A model generated the notes under the pieces. That model did no database searches and was not told the DNA's origin. It saw only the letters and a program-made list of their open reading frames with translations. A stretch of DNA of 64,000 nt from Citrobacter sp. R56 (GTDB taxonomy: Bacteria > Pseudomonadota > Gammaproteobacteria > Enterobacterales > Enterobacteriaceae). Shown here one piece after another: positions 1-8,679 of this stretch. Position numbers and translations under genes: made by a program. How positions within the stretch are numbered: position 1 is the first letter of the stretch; every line of letters begins with the position of its first letter. The DNA is taken from contig NZ_CP069159.1 in the NCBI RefSeq assembly GCF_016811995.1, positions 1,364,001 to 1,428,000 on the forward strand. The letters are read 5' to 3'.

Positions 1-724
1 CCTGACGCCATCTGCCAGGGAACTGCTGGAAAGCCGCCACCTGCGCATTAAGTTTCTGGATGAACAAGGAAGTCTGTTTGTCGATGACGAGGAGCAGCAA
101 CCGCAGCCGGTACACGGTTTGACCAGCAGCGACTCGCACCCGCAGGCGAGCTGTGAGTTGTGCCGTCAGGAAGTGACGAAAAAGCCCGACACGTTGACCC
201 ATCTGACGGCGGACAAAATGGTCGCCAAAAGCGACCCACGGCTGGGGTTTCGCGCCGCGCTGGATAGCACCATTGCCCTGACGGTGTGGTTACAAATTGA
301 GTTGCCGGAACTCTGGCAACCCTGGCTTGCGGACATTCGCTCGCGTCTGGGCAACATCATGCGCGCCGATGCGATGGATGAACCGCTGGCGGAGCAGTCC
401 ATCGTGGGACTCAACGAGGAACAACTGCACCGGCTTTCTCATCAGCCGCTGCGCTACCTTGACCACGATCACCTGGTGCCGGAAGCCAGCCACGGTCGCG
501 ATGCTGCGCTGCTCAATCTGCTGCGCACCAAAGTCCGTGAAACGGAAGTGGTGGCGGCCCAGGTCTTTATTACCCGCGGCTTCGACGTACTGCGACCGGA
601 TATCCTGCAGGCGCTGAACCGTCTCTCGAGTACCGTCTACGTGATGATGATCCTGAGCGTAGCGAAGCATCCGCAGACGGTCAGCCAAATTCAACAACGA
701 CTGGGAGGTGGCAATGATCATTGA
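1..724 (+). CDS. eutT: EutT, cob(I)alamin adenosyltransferase of ethanolamine utilisation (5' end missing)
   Basis: EutT makes adenosylcobalamin, the cofactor of the EutBC ammonia-lyase. The reading frame is open from base 2, giving 240 residues. The family is about 267 residues, so roughly 27 N-terminal residues lie outside the window. The known metal-binding motif of the Salmonella enzyme is H-x11-C-C-x2-C. Here it reads [17 protein letters not shown], so the first of the paired cysteines is serine. The rest, including [20 protein letters not shown], matches the family closely. The end overlaps eutD by 11 bases, which suggests translational coupling. The protein should be cytosolic or luminal in the microcompartment. 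Confidence 0.95.
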   Translation, partial: LTPSARELLESRHLRIKFLDEQGSLFVDDEEQQPQPVHGLTSSDSHPQASCELCRQEVTKKPDTLTHLTADKMVAKSDPRLGFRAALDSTIALTVWLQIELPELWQPWLADIRSRLGNIMRADAMDEPLAEQSIVGLNEEQLHRLSHQPLRYLDHDHLVPEASHGRDAALLNLLRTKVRETEVVAAQVFITRGFDVLRPDILQALNRLSSTVYVMMILSVAKHPQTVSQIQQRLGGGNDH

Positions 725-1730
725 ACGTTGCCGTGAGTTGGCAAAAAACTCGCCTGCCCGGGTGGTCTTCCCGGACGCGCTGGATGTACGCGTGTTGAAA
801 GCGGCGCATTACCTGCAACAGCAGGGGCTGGCGCAGCCGATTCTCGTGGCCAGCCCGTTTGAGATGCGCCAGTTTTCCCTGACGCACCGTATTGCCATGG
901 ACGGTCTTCGCGTAATTGATCCACAAAGCAATCTGCAGATGCGTGAAGAATTTGCGCAGCGGTGGCTGGCGCGGGCCGGTGAGAAAACGCCGCCGGATGC
1001 GCTGGAGAAACTCAACGATCCGCTGATGTTCGCCGCCGCCATGGTCAGCGCAGGCAAGGCGGATGTCTGTATCGCAGGCAACCTGTCGTCAACTGCGAAC
1101 GTACTGCGTGCCGGGCTGCGCCTCATTGGTTTACAACCGGGCTGTAAAACGCTGTCGTCCATTTTTCTGATGCTGCCGCAGTACACCGGACAGCCATTAG
1201 GGTTTGCCGATTGCAGCGTGGTGCCGCAGCCAACGGCGGCGCAGCTGGCGGACATCGCCATTGCCAGCGCCGACACCTGGCAGACGATTACCGGCGTTGA
1301 GCCGCGCGTGGCGATGCTGTCATTTTCCAGCAACGGCAGCGCGCGTCACCCCAACGTGGCCAACGTGCAGCAGGCGACGGATATCGTGCGTGAACGTGCG
1401 CCGCAGCTGGTGGTGGATGGCGAATTGCAGTTTGACGCCGCGTTTGTGCCGGATGTCGCGGCGCAAAAAGCGCCAGCCAGCCCGTTACAGGGGAAAGCCA
1501 ATGTGATGGTCTTCCCGTCGCTGGAGGCGGGCAACATCGGTTACAAAATCGCACAGCGTTTGGGCGGTTATCGCGCCGTCGGGCCATTGATTCAAGGGCT
1601 TGCCGCGCCGCTCCACGATCTTTCCCGAGGCTGTAGCGTGCAAGAAATTATCGAACTGGCGTTGGTGGCAGCTGTGCCGCGCCAGACTGACGTGAGCCGT
1701 GAAAACGCCTCGCACACACTGGTTGTATAA
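714..1730 (+). CDS. eutD: EutD, ethanolamine-pathway phosphotransacetylase
   Basis: The 338-residue protein converts acetyl-CoA and phosphate to acetyl-phosphate, recycling CoA for EutE. It matches the EutD-type phosphate acetyltransferase family over its whole length (start [11 protein letters not shown]; the [12 protein letters not shown] and [19 protein letters not shown] regions are typical of the PTA domain). The ATG at 714 is preferred over the in-frame GTG at 708, because the GTG lies inside the GGAGGTG ribosome site at 704-710. It begins inside the end of eutT and is followed after 36 bases by eutM. No disruption was seen. Confidence 0.97.
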   Translation: MIIERCRELAKNSPARVVFPDALDVRVLKAAHYLQQQGLAQPILVASPFEMRQFSLTHRIAMDGLRVIDPQSNLQMREEFAQRWLARAGEKTPPDALEKLNDPLMFAAAMVSAGKADVCIAGNLSSTANVLRAGLRLIGLQPGCKTLSSIFLMLPQYTGQPLGFADCSVVPQPTAAQLADIAIASADTWQTITGVEPRVAMLSFSSNGSARHPNVANVQQATDIVRERAPQLVVDGELQFDAAFVPDVAAQKAPASPLQGKANVMVFPSLEAGNIGYKIAQRLGGYRAVGPLIQGLAAPLHDLSRGCSVQEIIELALVAAVPRQTDVSRENASHTLVV

Positions 1731-1766
1731 GGTCCCGTTCTGGACCCTTTAAACGAGGAAAACACA

Positions 1767-2060
1767 ATGGAAGCATTAGGAATGATCGAAACCCGGGGCC
1801 TGGTTGCACTGATTGAGGCTTCTGACGCAATGGTTAAAGCGGCACGCGTGAAGCTGGTTGGCGTGAAGCAGATCGGTGGCGGCCTGTGTACTGCCATGGT
1901 TCGTGGCGATGTGGCAGCCTGCAAAGCGGCGACCGACGCCGGTGCTGCCGCAGCGCAACGTATTGGTGAGCTGGTTTCTGTGCATGTTATTCCGCGTCCG
2001 CATGGCGATCTGGAAGAAGTATTCCCGATCAGCTTCAAAGGCGACAGCAACGACATGTAA
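1767..2060 (+). CDS. eutM: EutM, major hexameric microcompartment shell protein
   Basis: A single BMC domain of 97 residues, the usual length. It begins [20 protein letters not shown] and carries [19 protein letters not shown], typical of the pore-facing part of the hexamer. It forms the bulk of the flat facets of the ethanolamine microcompartment. An AACGAGGAAAACACA segment upstream supplies a good ribosome site. The gene is followed by a 105-base gap holding a hairpin (2070-2092) before eutN, unusually long for this tightly packed operon. Confidence 0.98.
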   Translation: MEALGMIETRGLVALIEASDAMVKAARVKLVGVKQIGGGLCTAMVRGDVAACKAATDAGAAAAQRIGELVSVHVIPRPHGDLEEVFPISFKGDSNDM

Positions 2061-2069
2061 TCACCCCAT

Positions 2070-2092
2070 GTGACGTCACAGGCTGGCGTCAC
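2070..2092 (+). promoter_or_regulatory. Hairpin between eutM and eutN
   Basis: GTGACGTCA and TGGCGTCAC form a 9-base-pair stem with one G-U pair and a 5-base loop. A pyrimidine-rich run (CTCTCTCTCCTTTTC) follows. It could act as a leaky terminator or mRNA-stabilising stem after eutM, lowering eutN output relative to the abundant EutM. That role is inference; only the fold is visible. Confidence 0.45.
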
Positions 2093-2165
2093 TCTCTCTC
2101 CTTTTCGCAATGTTCTCTTTGGAGAGCAGGGGGAGGTTTTACCTGAAAATGCCACGGAGGCGGGT

Positions 2166-2453
2166 ATGAAACTGGCAGTCGTCACAGGACAAATCGTTTG
2201 TACCGTACGCCATCAGGGATTGGCGCATGACAAATTGTTGATGGTGGAAATGATTGATTCCCAGGGAAATCCCGACGGACAGTGTGCCGTTGCTATCGAC
2301 AGCATCGGGGCGGGAACCGGGGAGTGGGTGTTGCTGGTCAGCGGCAGTTCTGCTCGCCAGGCTCATCGTAGCGAAGCGTCTCCTGTCGACCTGTGCGTGA
2401 TTGGCATCGTCGATGAAGTGGTGGCCGGTGGTCAGGTGATCTTCCATAAATAA
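2166..2453 (+). CDS. eutN: EutN, pentameric vertex protein of the microcompartment
   Basis: The protein has 95 residues, the normal EutN/CcmL length, starting MKLAVVTGQIVCTVRH. EutN/CcmL-family pentamers cap the vertices of bacterial microcompartments. The frame is open back to 2070, but the ATG at 2166 follows GGAGGCGGGT and matches the family start, so the upstream 32 codons are taken as non-coding. It ends 11 bases before eutE. The VDLCVIGIVDEVVAGGQVIFHK ending region is typical of the family. Confidence 0.96.
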   Translation: MKLAVVTGQIVCTVRHQGLAHDKLLMVEMIDSQGNPDGQCAVAIDSIGAGTGEWVLLVSGSSARQAHRSEASPVDLCVIGIVDEVVAGGQVIFHK

Positions 2454-2464
2454 GGCAGAAAATC

Positions 2465-3868
2465 ATGAATCAACAGGATATTGAACAGGTCGTCAAAGCG
2501 GTGTTGCTGAAAATGAAAGACAGCAGCCAGCCTGACCAGGCTGTTCATGAAATGGGCGTCTTTGCCTCCCTGGATGACGCGGTTGCCGCCGCAAAAGTGG
2601 CTCAGCAGGGGCTTAAGAGCGTCGCGATGCGCCAGCTGGCCATTCACGCTATTCGTGAAGCAGGCGAAAAACACGCCAGAGAATTAGCGGAACTTGCGGT
2701 TTCTGAAACCGGCATGGGACGCGTAGAAGATAAATTTGCCAAAAACGTGGCGCAGGCCCGTGGCACACCGGGTGTGGAATGTCTGTCACCCCAGGTGCTG
2801 ACCGGCGATAACGGCCTGACCTTGATTGAAAACGCGCCGTGGGGCGTGGTGGCATCAGTCACCCCGTCAACTAACCCGGCGGCGACGGTGATTAATAACG
2901 CTATCAGCCTGATTGCCGCAGGTAACAGCGTGGTGTTCGCGCCCCATCCGGCGGCGAAAGGCGTTTCTCAACGCGCCATCACCTTACTCAACCAGGCGGT
3001 TGTCGCGGCAGGCGGTCCGGAAAACCTGCTGGTCACCGTCGCAAACCCCGATATCGAAACGGCGCAACGCCTGTTTAAGTACCCGGGCATTGGCCTGCTG
3101 GTCGTCACCGGCGGCGAAGCGGTGGTGGACGCTGCACGTAAACACACCAATAAACGTCTGATTGCCGCAGGCGCGGGGAACCCGCCAGTGGTGGTGGATG
3201 AGACCGCAGATCTGGCGCGCGCCGCGCAATCCATCGTCAAAGGGGCGTCCTTCGATAACAACATCATTTGCGCCGATGAGAAGGTGTTGATTGTTGTCGA
3301 TAGCGTTGCCGATGAGCTGATGCGTCTGATGGAAAGCGAGCAGGCGGTGAAACTGACCACGGCTCAGGCCGAACAGCTTCAGCCGGTGCTGCTGAAAAAC
3401 GTCGACGAGCGTGGCAAAGGCACGGTTAGCCGTGACTGGGTAGGACGCGACGCAGGGAAAATTGCCGCCGCGATTGGCCTGAATGTGCCAGAGCAAACGC
3501 GCCTGTTATTCGTCGAAACGCCCGCCACTCACCCGTTCGCCGTCACCGAACTGATGATGCCGGTATTGCCGGTTGTACGGGTGGCGAACGTCGACGAAGC
3601 CATTGCGCTGGCGGTCACGCTTGAAGGGGGTTGTCACCATACGGCGGCGATGCACTCGCGCAATATCGACAACATGAATCGGATGGCGAATGCCATTGAT
3701 ACCAGCATTTTCGTCAAGAACGGACCGTGCATTGCCGGACTGGGACTGGGCGGCGAAGGCTGGACCACCATGACCATTACCACGCCAACCGGGGAAGGGG
3801 TGACCAGCGCGCGTACCTTTGTGCGTCTGCGTCGCTGTGTGTTGGTGGATGCGTTCCGCATCGTTTAA
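2465..3868 (+). CDS. eutE: EutE, CoA-acylating acetaldehyde dehydrogenase
   Basis: The 467-residue enzyme oxidises acetaldehyde to acetyl-CoA with NAD inside the microcompartment. It belongs to the aldehyde dehydrogenase superfamily. The catalytic cysteine is probably the one in FDNNIICADEKVLI. The first 18 residues (MNQQDIEQVVKAVLLKMK) can form an amphipathic helix set off from the catalytic domain, as expected of an encapsulation peptide, and they resemble the EutC N-terminus. It sits between the shell gene eutN and eutJ, with 33 bases to eutJ. Confidence 0.97.
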   Translation: MNQQDIEQVVKAVLLKMKDSSQPDQAVHEMGVFASLDDAVAAAKVAQQGLKSVAMRQLAIHAIREAGEKHARELAELAVSETGMGRVEDKFAKNVAQARGTPGVECLSPQVLTGDNGLTLIENAPWGVVASVTPSTNPAATVINNAISLIAAGNSVVFAPHPAAKGVSQRAITLLNQAVVAAGGPENLLVTVANPDIETAQRLFKYPGIGLLVVTGGEAVVDAARKHTNKRLIAAGAGNPPVVVDETADLARAAQSIVKGASFDNNIICADEKVLIVVDSVADELMRLMESEQAVKLTTAQAEQLQPVLLKNVDERGKGTVSRDWVGRDAGKIAAAIGLNVPEQTRLLFVETPATHPFAVTELMMPVLPVVRVANVDEAIALAVTLEGGCHHTAAMHSRNIDNMNRMANAIDTSIFVKNGPCIAGLGLGGEGWTTMTITTPTGEGVTSARTFVRLRRCVLVDAFRIV

Positions 3869-3901
3869 GTGCCTGCCCATCAGGCTAAACGGAGAAAAGA
3901 G

Positions 3902-4741
3902 ATGGCGCACGACGAACAACAATGGCTTACCCCACGTTTGCAGAAAGCCGCAGCGCTGTGCAATCAGACACCGGCAAAGAGCGATTCCGCGCTGTGGCTG
4001 GGCGTTGATTTGGGCACCTGCGACGTGGTGTCGATGGTTGTCGACAGCGACGGAAACCCGGTGGCTGTCTGCCTCGATTGGGCCGATGTGGTGCGTGACG
4101 GCATCGTCTGGGATTTCTTCGGCGCGGTGACCATTGTTCGTCGCCATCTCGATTCCCTTGAACAACAACTCGGCTGTCGGTTTACCCATGCGGCAACCTC
4201 GTTTCCGCCGGGCACCGACCCACGCATCTCGATTAACGTGCTGGAGTCGGCGGGTCTGGAAGTCAGCCATGTGCTGGACGAACCGACTGCCGTGGCAGAT
4301 CTGCTGCAACTGGATAACGCCGGGGTGGTGGATATCGGCGGGGGAACCACCGGGATCGCCATCGTCAAGCGGGGTTTGGTGACTTACTCCGCTGATGAAG
4401 CGACTGGCGGGCATCATATTTCCCTGACCCTGGCCGGAAACCGTCGCATTCAACTGGAAGAAGCGGAGCAGTACAAACGCGGCAACGGGGCAGAAATTTG
4501 GCCTGTGGTGAAGCCGGTCTACGAAAAGATGGCGGAGATAGTCGCCCATCATATCGAAGGTCAAGGGATCGCTGATTTATGGCTGGCGGGCGGTTCGTGC
4601 ATGCAGCCGGGCGTCCATGAGCTGTTTCGCAAGCGCTTTCCAGAGTTAGCGGTGCATTTACCACAGCACAGTTTGTTTATGACGCCGCTGGCGATAGCAA
4701 ACAGCGGGAAAGAGAAAGCGGAGGGGATCCATGCAAGCTGA
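3902..4741 (+). CDS. eutJ: EutJ, actin/Hsp70-fold protein of the eut operon
   Basis: The 279-residue protein has an ATPase fold of the DnaK/FtsA type, with nucleotide-binding signatures LWLGVDLGTCDVVSMVVD near the N-terminus and GVVDIGGGTTGIAIVKRG in the middle. Family members are called chaperone-like, but the client is not established. The start at 3902 follows GGAGAAAAGAG and gives the family N-terminus MAHDEQQWLTPRLQ. The gene overlaps eutG by 11 bases. The family has about 278 residues, so the length is normal. Confidence 0.95.
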   Translation: MAHDEQQWLTPRLQKAAALCNQTPAKSDSALWLGVDLGTCDVVSMVVDSDGNPVAVCLDWADVVRDGIVWDFFGAVTIVRRHLDSLEQQLGCRFTHAATSFPPGTDPRISINVLESAGLEVSHVLDEPTAVADLLQLDNAGVVDIGGGTTGIAIVKRGLVTYSADEATGGHHISLTLAGNRRIQLEEAEQYKRGNGAEIWPVVKPVYEKMAEIVAHHIEGQGIADLWLAGGSCMQPGVHELFRKRFPELAVHLPQHSLFMTPLAIANSGKEKAEGIHAS

Positions 4742-5918
4742 ATTGCAGACGGCGCTCTTTCAGGCATTTGACACCCTGAATCTGCAACGGGTGAAAACGT
4801 TCAGCGTTCCACCGGTCACGTTGTGTGGTCTGGGCGCGCTAAGTGCCTGCGGGCAGGAAGCGCAAACGCGCGGGCTGACGCATCTGTTTGTGATGGTCGA
4901 CAGTTTTCTGCACCAGGCCGGAATGACGGCCGCGCTCACGCGTAGTCTGGCGATGAAAGGTGTGGCGATCACGCTCTGGCCTTGCCCGGTGGGTGAGCCG
5001 TGCATTACGGATGTTTGCGCGGCAGTGGCGCAACTGCGTGAGTCGAAGTGTGACGGCGTGGTGGCGTTTGGCGGCGGTTCGGTGCTGGATGCGGCGAAAG
5101 CGGTCGCCTTGCTGGTCACGAACCCGACACAACCGCTGGCAGAGATGACAGCACAAAGCGCATTGCGTCCGCGGTTGCCGCTGATTGCGGTGCCGACGAC
5201 GGCAGGAACCGGGTCGGAAACGACGAACGTGACGGTCATCATTGATGCGGTCACCGGGCGTAAACAGGTGCTGGCGCATGCGGCGCTGATGCCGGATGTA
5301 GCGATTCTGGATGCCGCGCTGACGGAAGGGATCCCGTCGCACGTGACAGCGATGACCGGGATCGACGCGTTGACCCACGCGGTTGAGGCATACAGCGCGC
5401 TGAACGCCACGCCATTTACCGACAGTCTGGCAATTGGCGCGATTGCGATGATCGGCAAATCACTGCCGAAAGCGGTGGGCAATGGTCACGATCTGGCCGC
5501 GCGAGAGAGCATGCTGCTCGCCTCCTGTATGGCCGGAATGGCGTTTTCCAGCGCGGGGCTGGGGTTGTGTCATGCGATGGCGCATCAGCCAGGCGCTGCG
5601 CTGCACATCCCGCACGGACAAGCGAACGCCATGTTGTTGCCAACGGTGATGGGATTTAACCGCATGGTGTGCCGTGAACGCTTCAGTCACATCGGGCGGG
5701 CATTAACCAATAAGAAATCAGACGATCGCGACGCGATTAATGCGGTGAGTGAACTGATTGCCGAGGTTGGCCAGACCAAACGGCTCGCCGACGTCGGCGC
5801 GCAGCCTTCGCAATACAGCGCATGGGCGCAGGCCGCACTGGACGATATTTGTATCAGCAGCAACCCACGAACCGCCACGCAGAGCGAAATTATCGATTTG
5901 TACGCGGCGGCACAATAA
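4731..5918 (+). CDS. eutG: EutG, iron-type alcohol dehydrogenase
   Basis: The 395-residue protein reduces acetaldehyde to ethanol, regenerating NAD for EutE within the compartment. The cofactor loop FGGGSVLDAAKAVALL and TTAGTGSETT identify the iron-dependent ADH family. The metal ligands are expected in GIDALTHAVEAY, GLGLCHAMAHQPG and HIPHGQANA. The N-terminus (MQAELQTALFQAF) may be a compartment-targeting helix. It begins inside eutJ, and a REP-type repeat (5931-6014) separates it from eutH. Confidence 0.96.
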   Translation: MQAELQTALFQAFDTLNLQRVKTFSVPPVTLCGLGALSACGQEAQTRGLTHLFVMVDSFLHQAGMTAALTRSLAMKGVAITLWPCPVGEPCITDVCAAVAQLRESKCDGVVAFGGGSVLDAAKAVALLVTNPTQPLAEMTAQSALRPRLPLIAVPTTAGTGSETTNVTVIIDAVTGRKQVLAHAALMPDVAILDAALTEGIPSHVTAMTGIDALTHAVEAYSALNATPFTDSLAIGAIAMIGKSLPKAVGNGHDLAARESMLLASCMAGMAFSSAGLGLCHAMAHQPGAALHIPHGQANAMLLPTVMGFNRMVCRERFSHIGRALTNKKSDDRDAINAVSELIAEVGQTKRLADVGAQPSQYSAWAQAALDDICISSNPRTATQSEIIDLYAAAQ

Positions 5919-5930
5919 AAGCATACCAGG

Positions 5931-6014
5931 ACGTAGGCCAGATAAGGCGTTCGCGCCGCCATCCGGTAAAACGCGGCATCATTGCCTGATGGCGCTGCGC
6001 TTATCAGGCCTACG
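5931..6014. repeat. REP/BIME-type repeat between eutG and eutH
   Basis: Two inverted palindromic units are visible: GTAGGCCAGATAAGGCG...CCGCCATCCGG and GCCTGATGGCGCTGCGCTTATCAGGCCTAC. These are the standard enterobacterial REP motifs. It lies in the transcribed gap inside the operon, where such elements can shield upstream mRNA from 3' decay. Confidence 0.85.
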
Positions 6015-6041
6015 AAAACCCTGGCAAATGGAGACAAGGCT

Positions 6042-7268
6042 ATGGGAATTAACGAAATCATCATGTACATCATGATGTTCTTTATGCTGATTGCCGCCGT
6101 GGACAGGATCCTGTCGCAGTTTGGCGGCTCTGAACGCTTCCTCGGTAAGTTCGGTAAGAGTATCGAGGGTTCCGGCGGTCAGTTTGAAGAAGGGTTTATG
6201 GCAATGGGCGCGCTGGGTCTGGCGATGGTCGGTATGACCGCGCTGGCACCGGTGATGGCGCATGTGCTGGGACCGGTGATTATTCCGTTGTACGAGATGC
6301 TGGGTGCCAACCCATCGATGTTCGCCGGTACGCTGTTGGCCTGCGATATGGGCGGTTTCTTCCTTGCCAAAGAGCTGGCGGGCGGTGATGTGGCGGCGTG
6401 GCTATACTCTGGATTGATTCTCGGCGCGATGATGGGGCCGACGCTGGTTTTCTCTATTCCGGTGGCGCTTGGCATTATCGAGCCGTCTGACCGCCGTTAC
6501 CTGGCACTCGGCGTGCTGGCGGGTATTGTCACCATCCCTGTCGGCTGTATCGCCGGAGGGTTGATTGCCATGTACTCCGGCGTTGAGGTCAACGGCCAGC
6601 CGGTAGAGTTCACCTTCGCGCTGATCCTGATGAACATGATCCCGGTATTGATTGTGGCGGTGCTGGTGGCGCTGGGGCTGAAATTTATCCCGGAAAAAAT
6701 GATCAACGGTTTCCAGATCTTCGCCAAATTCCTCGTGGCGCTGATAACGATCGGTCTGGCGGCGGCGGTGGTGAAGTTCCTGCTGGGCTGGGAGCTGATC
6801 CCGGGTCTTGATCCTATCTTTATGGCCCCAGGCGACAAACCTGGCGAAGTGATGCGCGCCATTGAAGTTATCGGTTCCATCTCCTGTGTGCTGCTCGGTG
6901 CTTATCCGATGGTGCTGCTGCTGACCCGCTGGTTTGAAAAACCGCTGATGAGCGTTGGCAATCTGCTGAAAATCAACAACATTGCTGCGGCAGGTATGGT
7001 GGCGACGCTGGCGAACAACATTCCAATGTTCGGCATGATGAAGCAGATGGATACCCGCGGCAAAGTGATTAACTGCGCGTTTGCGGTCTCCGCCGCGTTC
7101 GCCCTTGGCGACCACTTAGGTTTCGCCGCCGCGAACATGAACGCCATGATCTTCCCGATGATTGTCGGCAAGCTGATTGGCGGTGTGACGGCGATTGGCG
7201 TAGCGATGCTGCTGGTGCCAAAAGATGACCCGGCAGCGGTTAAAACCGAAGTGGAGGCGCAATCGTGA
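6042..7268 (+). CDS. eutH: EutH, ethanolamine permease
   Basis: A very hydrophobic 408-residue inner-membrane protein with about ten membrane segments, starting MGINEIIMYIMMFFMLIAAV. It matches the EutH family over its full length, including the conserved ANNIPMFGMMKQMDTRG stretch. It is thought to help ethanolamine entry at low external concentration. The start at 6042 follows AATGGAGACAAGGCT and gives the family N-terminus; a longer frame would run back into the REP repeat. The stop codon overlaps the eutA start by 4 bases. Confidence 0.97.
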   Translation: MGINEIIMYIMMFFMLIAAVDRILSQFGGSERFLGKFGKSIEGSGGQFEEGFMAMGALGLAMVGMTALAPVMAHVLGPVIIPLYEMLGANPSMFAGTLLACDMGGFFLAKELAGGDVAAWLYSGLILGAMMGPTLVFSIPVALGIIEPSDRRYLALGVLAGIVTIPVGCIAGGLIAMYSGVEVNGQPVEFTFALILMNMIPVLIVAVLVALGLKFIPEKMINGFQIFAKFLVALITIGLAAAVVKFLLGWELIPGLDPIFMAPGDKPGEVMRAIEVIGSISCVLLGAYPMVLLLTRWFEKPLMSVGNLLKINNIAAAGMVATLANNIPMFGMMKQMDTRGKVINCAFAVSAAFALGDHLGFAAANMNAMIFPMIVGKLIGGVTAIGVAMLLVPKDDPAAVKTEVEAQS

Positions 7269-8668
7269 AGACTCGCCAGCTACTGAGCGTTGGTATCGAT
7301 ATCGGCACCACCACCACTCAGGTGATCTTCTCGCGCCTTGAGCTGGTTAACCGTGCGGCAGTGTCGCAGGTGCCGCGTTACGAATTCATCAAACGCGAAA
7401 TTAGCTGGCAAAGCCCGGTCTTCTTTACTCCCGTCGATAAGCAGGGCGGGTTACAAGAAGCAGAACTGAAGGCGCTGATTCTGGCCCAGTATCAGGCCGC
7501 AGGCATTGCTCCGGAGTCTGTGGATTCCGGGGCTGTCATCATCACCGGCGAGAGCGCGAAAACCCGTAACGCCCGTCCGGCGGTGATGACCCTCTCCCAG
7601 TCTCTCGGCGACTTTGTCGTTGCCAGCGCCGGACCGCATCTGGAATCGGTGATTGCCGGTCACGGAGCAGGGGCGCAAACCCTGTCGGAACAGCGTCTGT
7701 GTCGCGTATTGAACATCGATATTGGTGGCGGTACGTCGAACTACGCGTTGTTTGACGCCGGGAAAGTGAGCGCAACGGCCTGTCTGAACGTGGGCGGCAG
7801 ACTGCTGGAAACCAACAGCCAGGGACGTGTTGCCTGGGCGCATCAGCCGGGGCAACAGATTGTTGATGCAGTTTTCGGCGCGGGTACCGATGCCCGCGCG
7901 CTGACGGTCGCACAACTGGGGCAGGTGGCGCAGCGGATGGCCGATCTTATCGTCGAGGTTATCGACGGTACGCTCTCGCCGCTGGCACAGGCGCTGATGC
8001 AAACAGGGTTGCTGCCCGCAGGCACGCGGCCTGACGTCATCACGCTTTCCGGCGGTGTGGGAGAGTGCTATCGCAACCAACCTGCCGATTCATTCTGTTT
8101 TTCTGATATTGGACCGCTACTGGCAATGGCGCTGCATGAGCATCCGCGCCTGCGTGAGATGAACGTGCAGTTCCCGGCGCAAACCGTGCGTGCCACGGTG
8201 ATTGGTGCCGGGGCCCACACGCTGTCGCTCTCGGGCAGCACGATATGGCTGGAGGGCGTTGCGCTGCCGCTGCGCAATCTGCCGGTAGCCATTCCCGTAG
8301 ATGAATCCGACCTGGTGAACGCCTGGCATCAGGCGCTGATTCAGCTCGATCTCTGCCCACAAACTGACGCGTATGTACTGGCGCTTCCCGCCTCGCTGCC
8401 GGTGCGTTACGCCGCATTACTCACGGTCATCGACGCGCTGTTAGCGTTCGTCGCGCGTTTTCCGAATCCGCATCCCCTGCTGGTGGTGGCCGAGCAGGAC
8501 TTTGGTAAAGCCCTGGGCATGCTGTTACGCCCACAGTTACAGCAACACCCGCTGGCGGTCATTGACGAAGTGATCGTTCGGTCGGGGGACTATATCGACA
8601 TTGGTACGCCTCTTTTTGGCGGATCGGTTGTGCCGGTGACGGTGAAATCACTCGCATTTCCTTCCTGA
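7265..8668 (+). CDS. eutA: EutA, reactivating factor for ethanolamine ammonia-lyase
   Basis: A 467-residue protein with an actin-like ATPase fold: VGIDIGTTTTQVIFSR near the N-terminus, LNIDIGGGTSNYALFD around residue 155 and TLSGGVGECYRNQ further on. EutA removes damaged B12 from EutBC and so restores activity. The start is GTG, overlapping the eutH stop as GTGA, with a GGAGG site upstream; this suggests coupling. It is followed directly by its client genes eutB and eutC. Confidence 0.97.
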   Translation: MKTRQLLSVGIDIGTTTTQVIFSRLELVNRAAVSQVPRYEFIKREISWQSPVFFTPVDKQGGLQEAELKALILAQYQAAGIAPESVDSGAVIITGESAKTRNARPAVMTLSQSLGDFVVASAGPHLESVIAGHGAGAQTLSEQRLCRVLNIDIGGGTSNYALFDAGKVSATACLNVGGRLLETNSQGRVAWAHQPGQQIVDAVFGAGTDARALTVAQLGQVAQRMADLIVEVIDGTLSPLAQALMQTGLLPAGTRPDVITLSGGVGECYRNQPADSFCFSDIGPLLAMALHEHPRLREMNVQFPAQTVRATVIGAGAHTLSLSGSTIWLEGVALPLRNLPVAIPVDESDLVNAWHQALIQLDLCPQTDAYVLALPASLPVRYAALLTVIDALLAFVARFPNPHPLLVVAEQDFGKALGMLLRPQLQQHPLAVIDEVIVRSGDYIDIGTPLFGGSVVPVTVKSLAFPS

Positions 8669-8679
8669 GGGAACGACTT

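Noticed and set aside
2070-2165. N-terminal extension of EutN by 32 codons
   Set aside because: The family start is at 2166 with a ribosome site, and the upstream frame contains the hairpin and lacks homology.
3506-4564. 352-codon open frame on the minus strand
   Set aside because: It lies antisense to eutE and eutJ, whose codon use and family match are clear. Long antisense frames are expected in GC-rich coding DNA.
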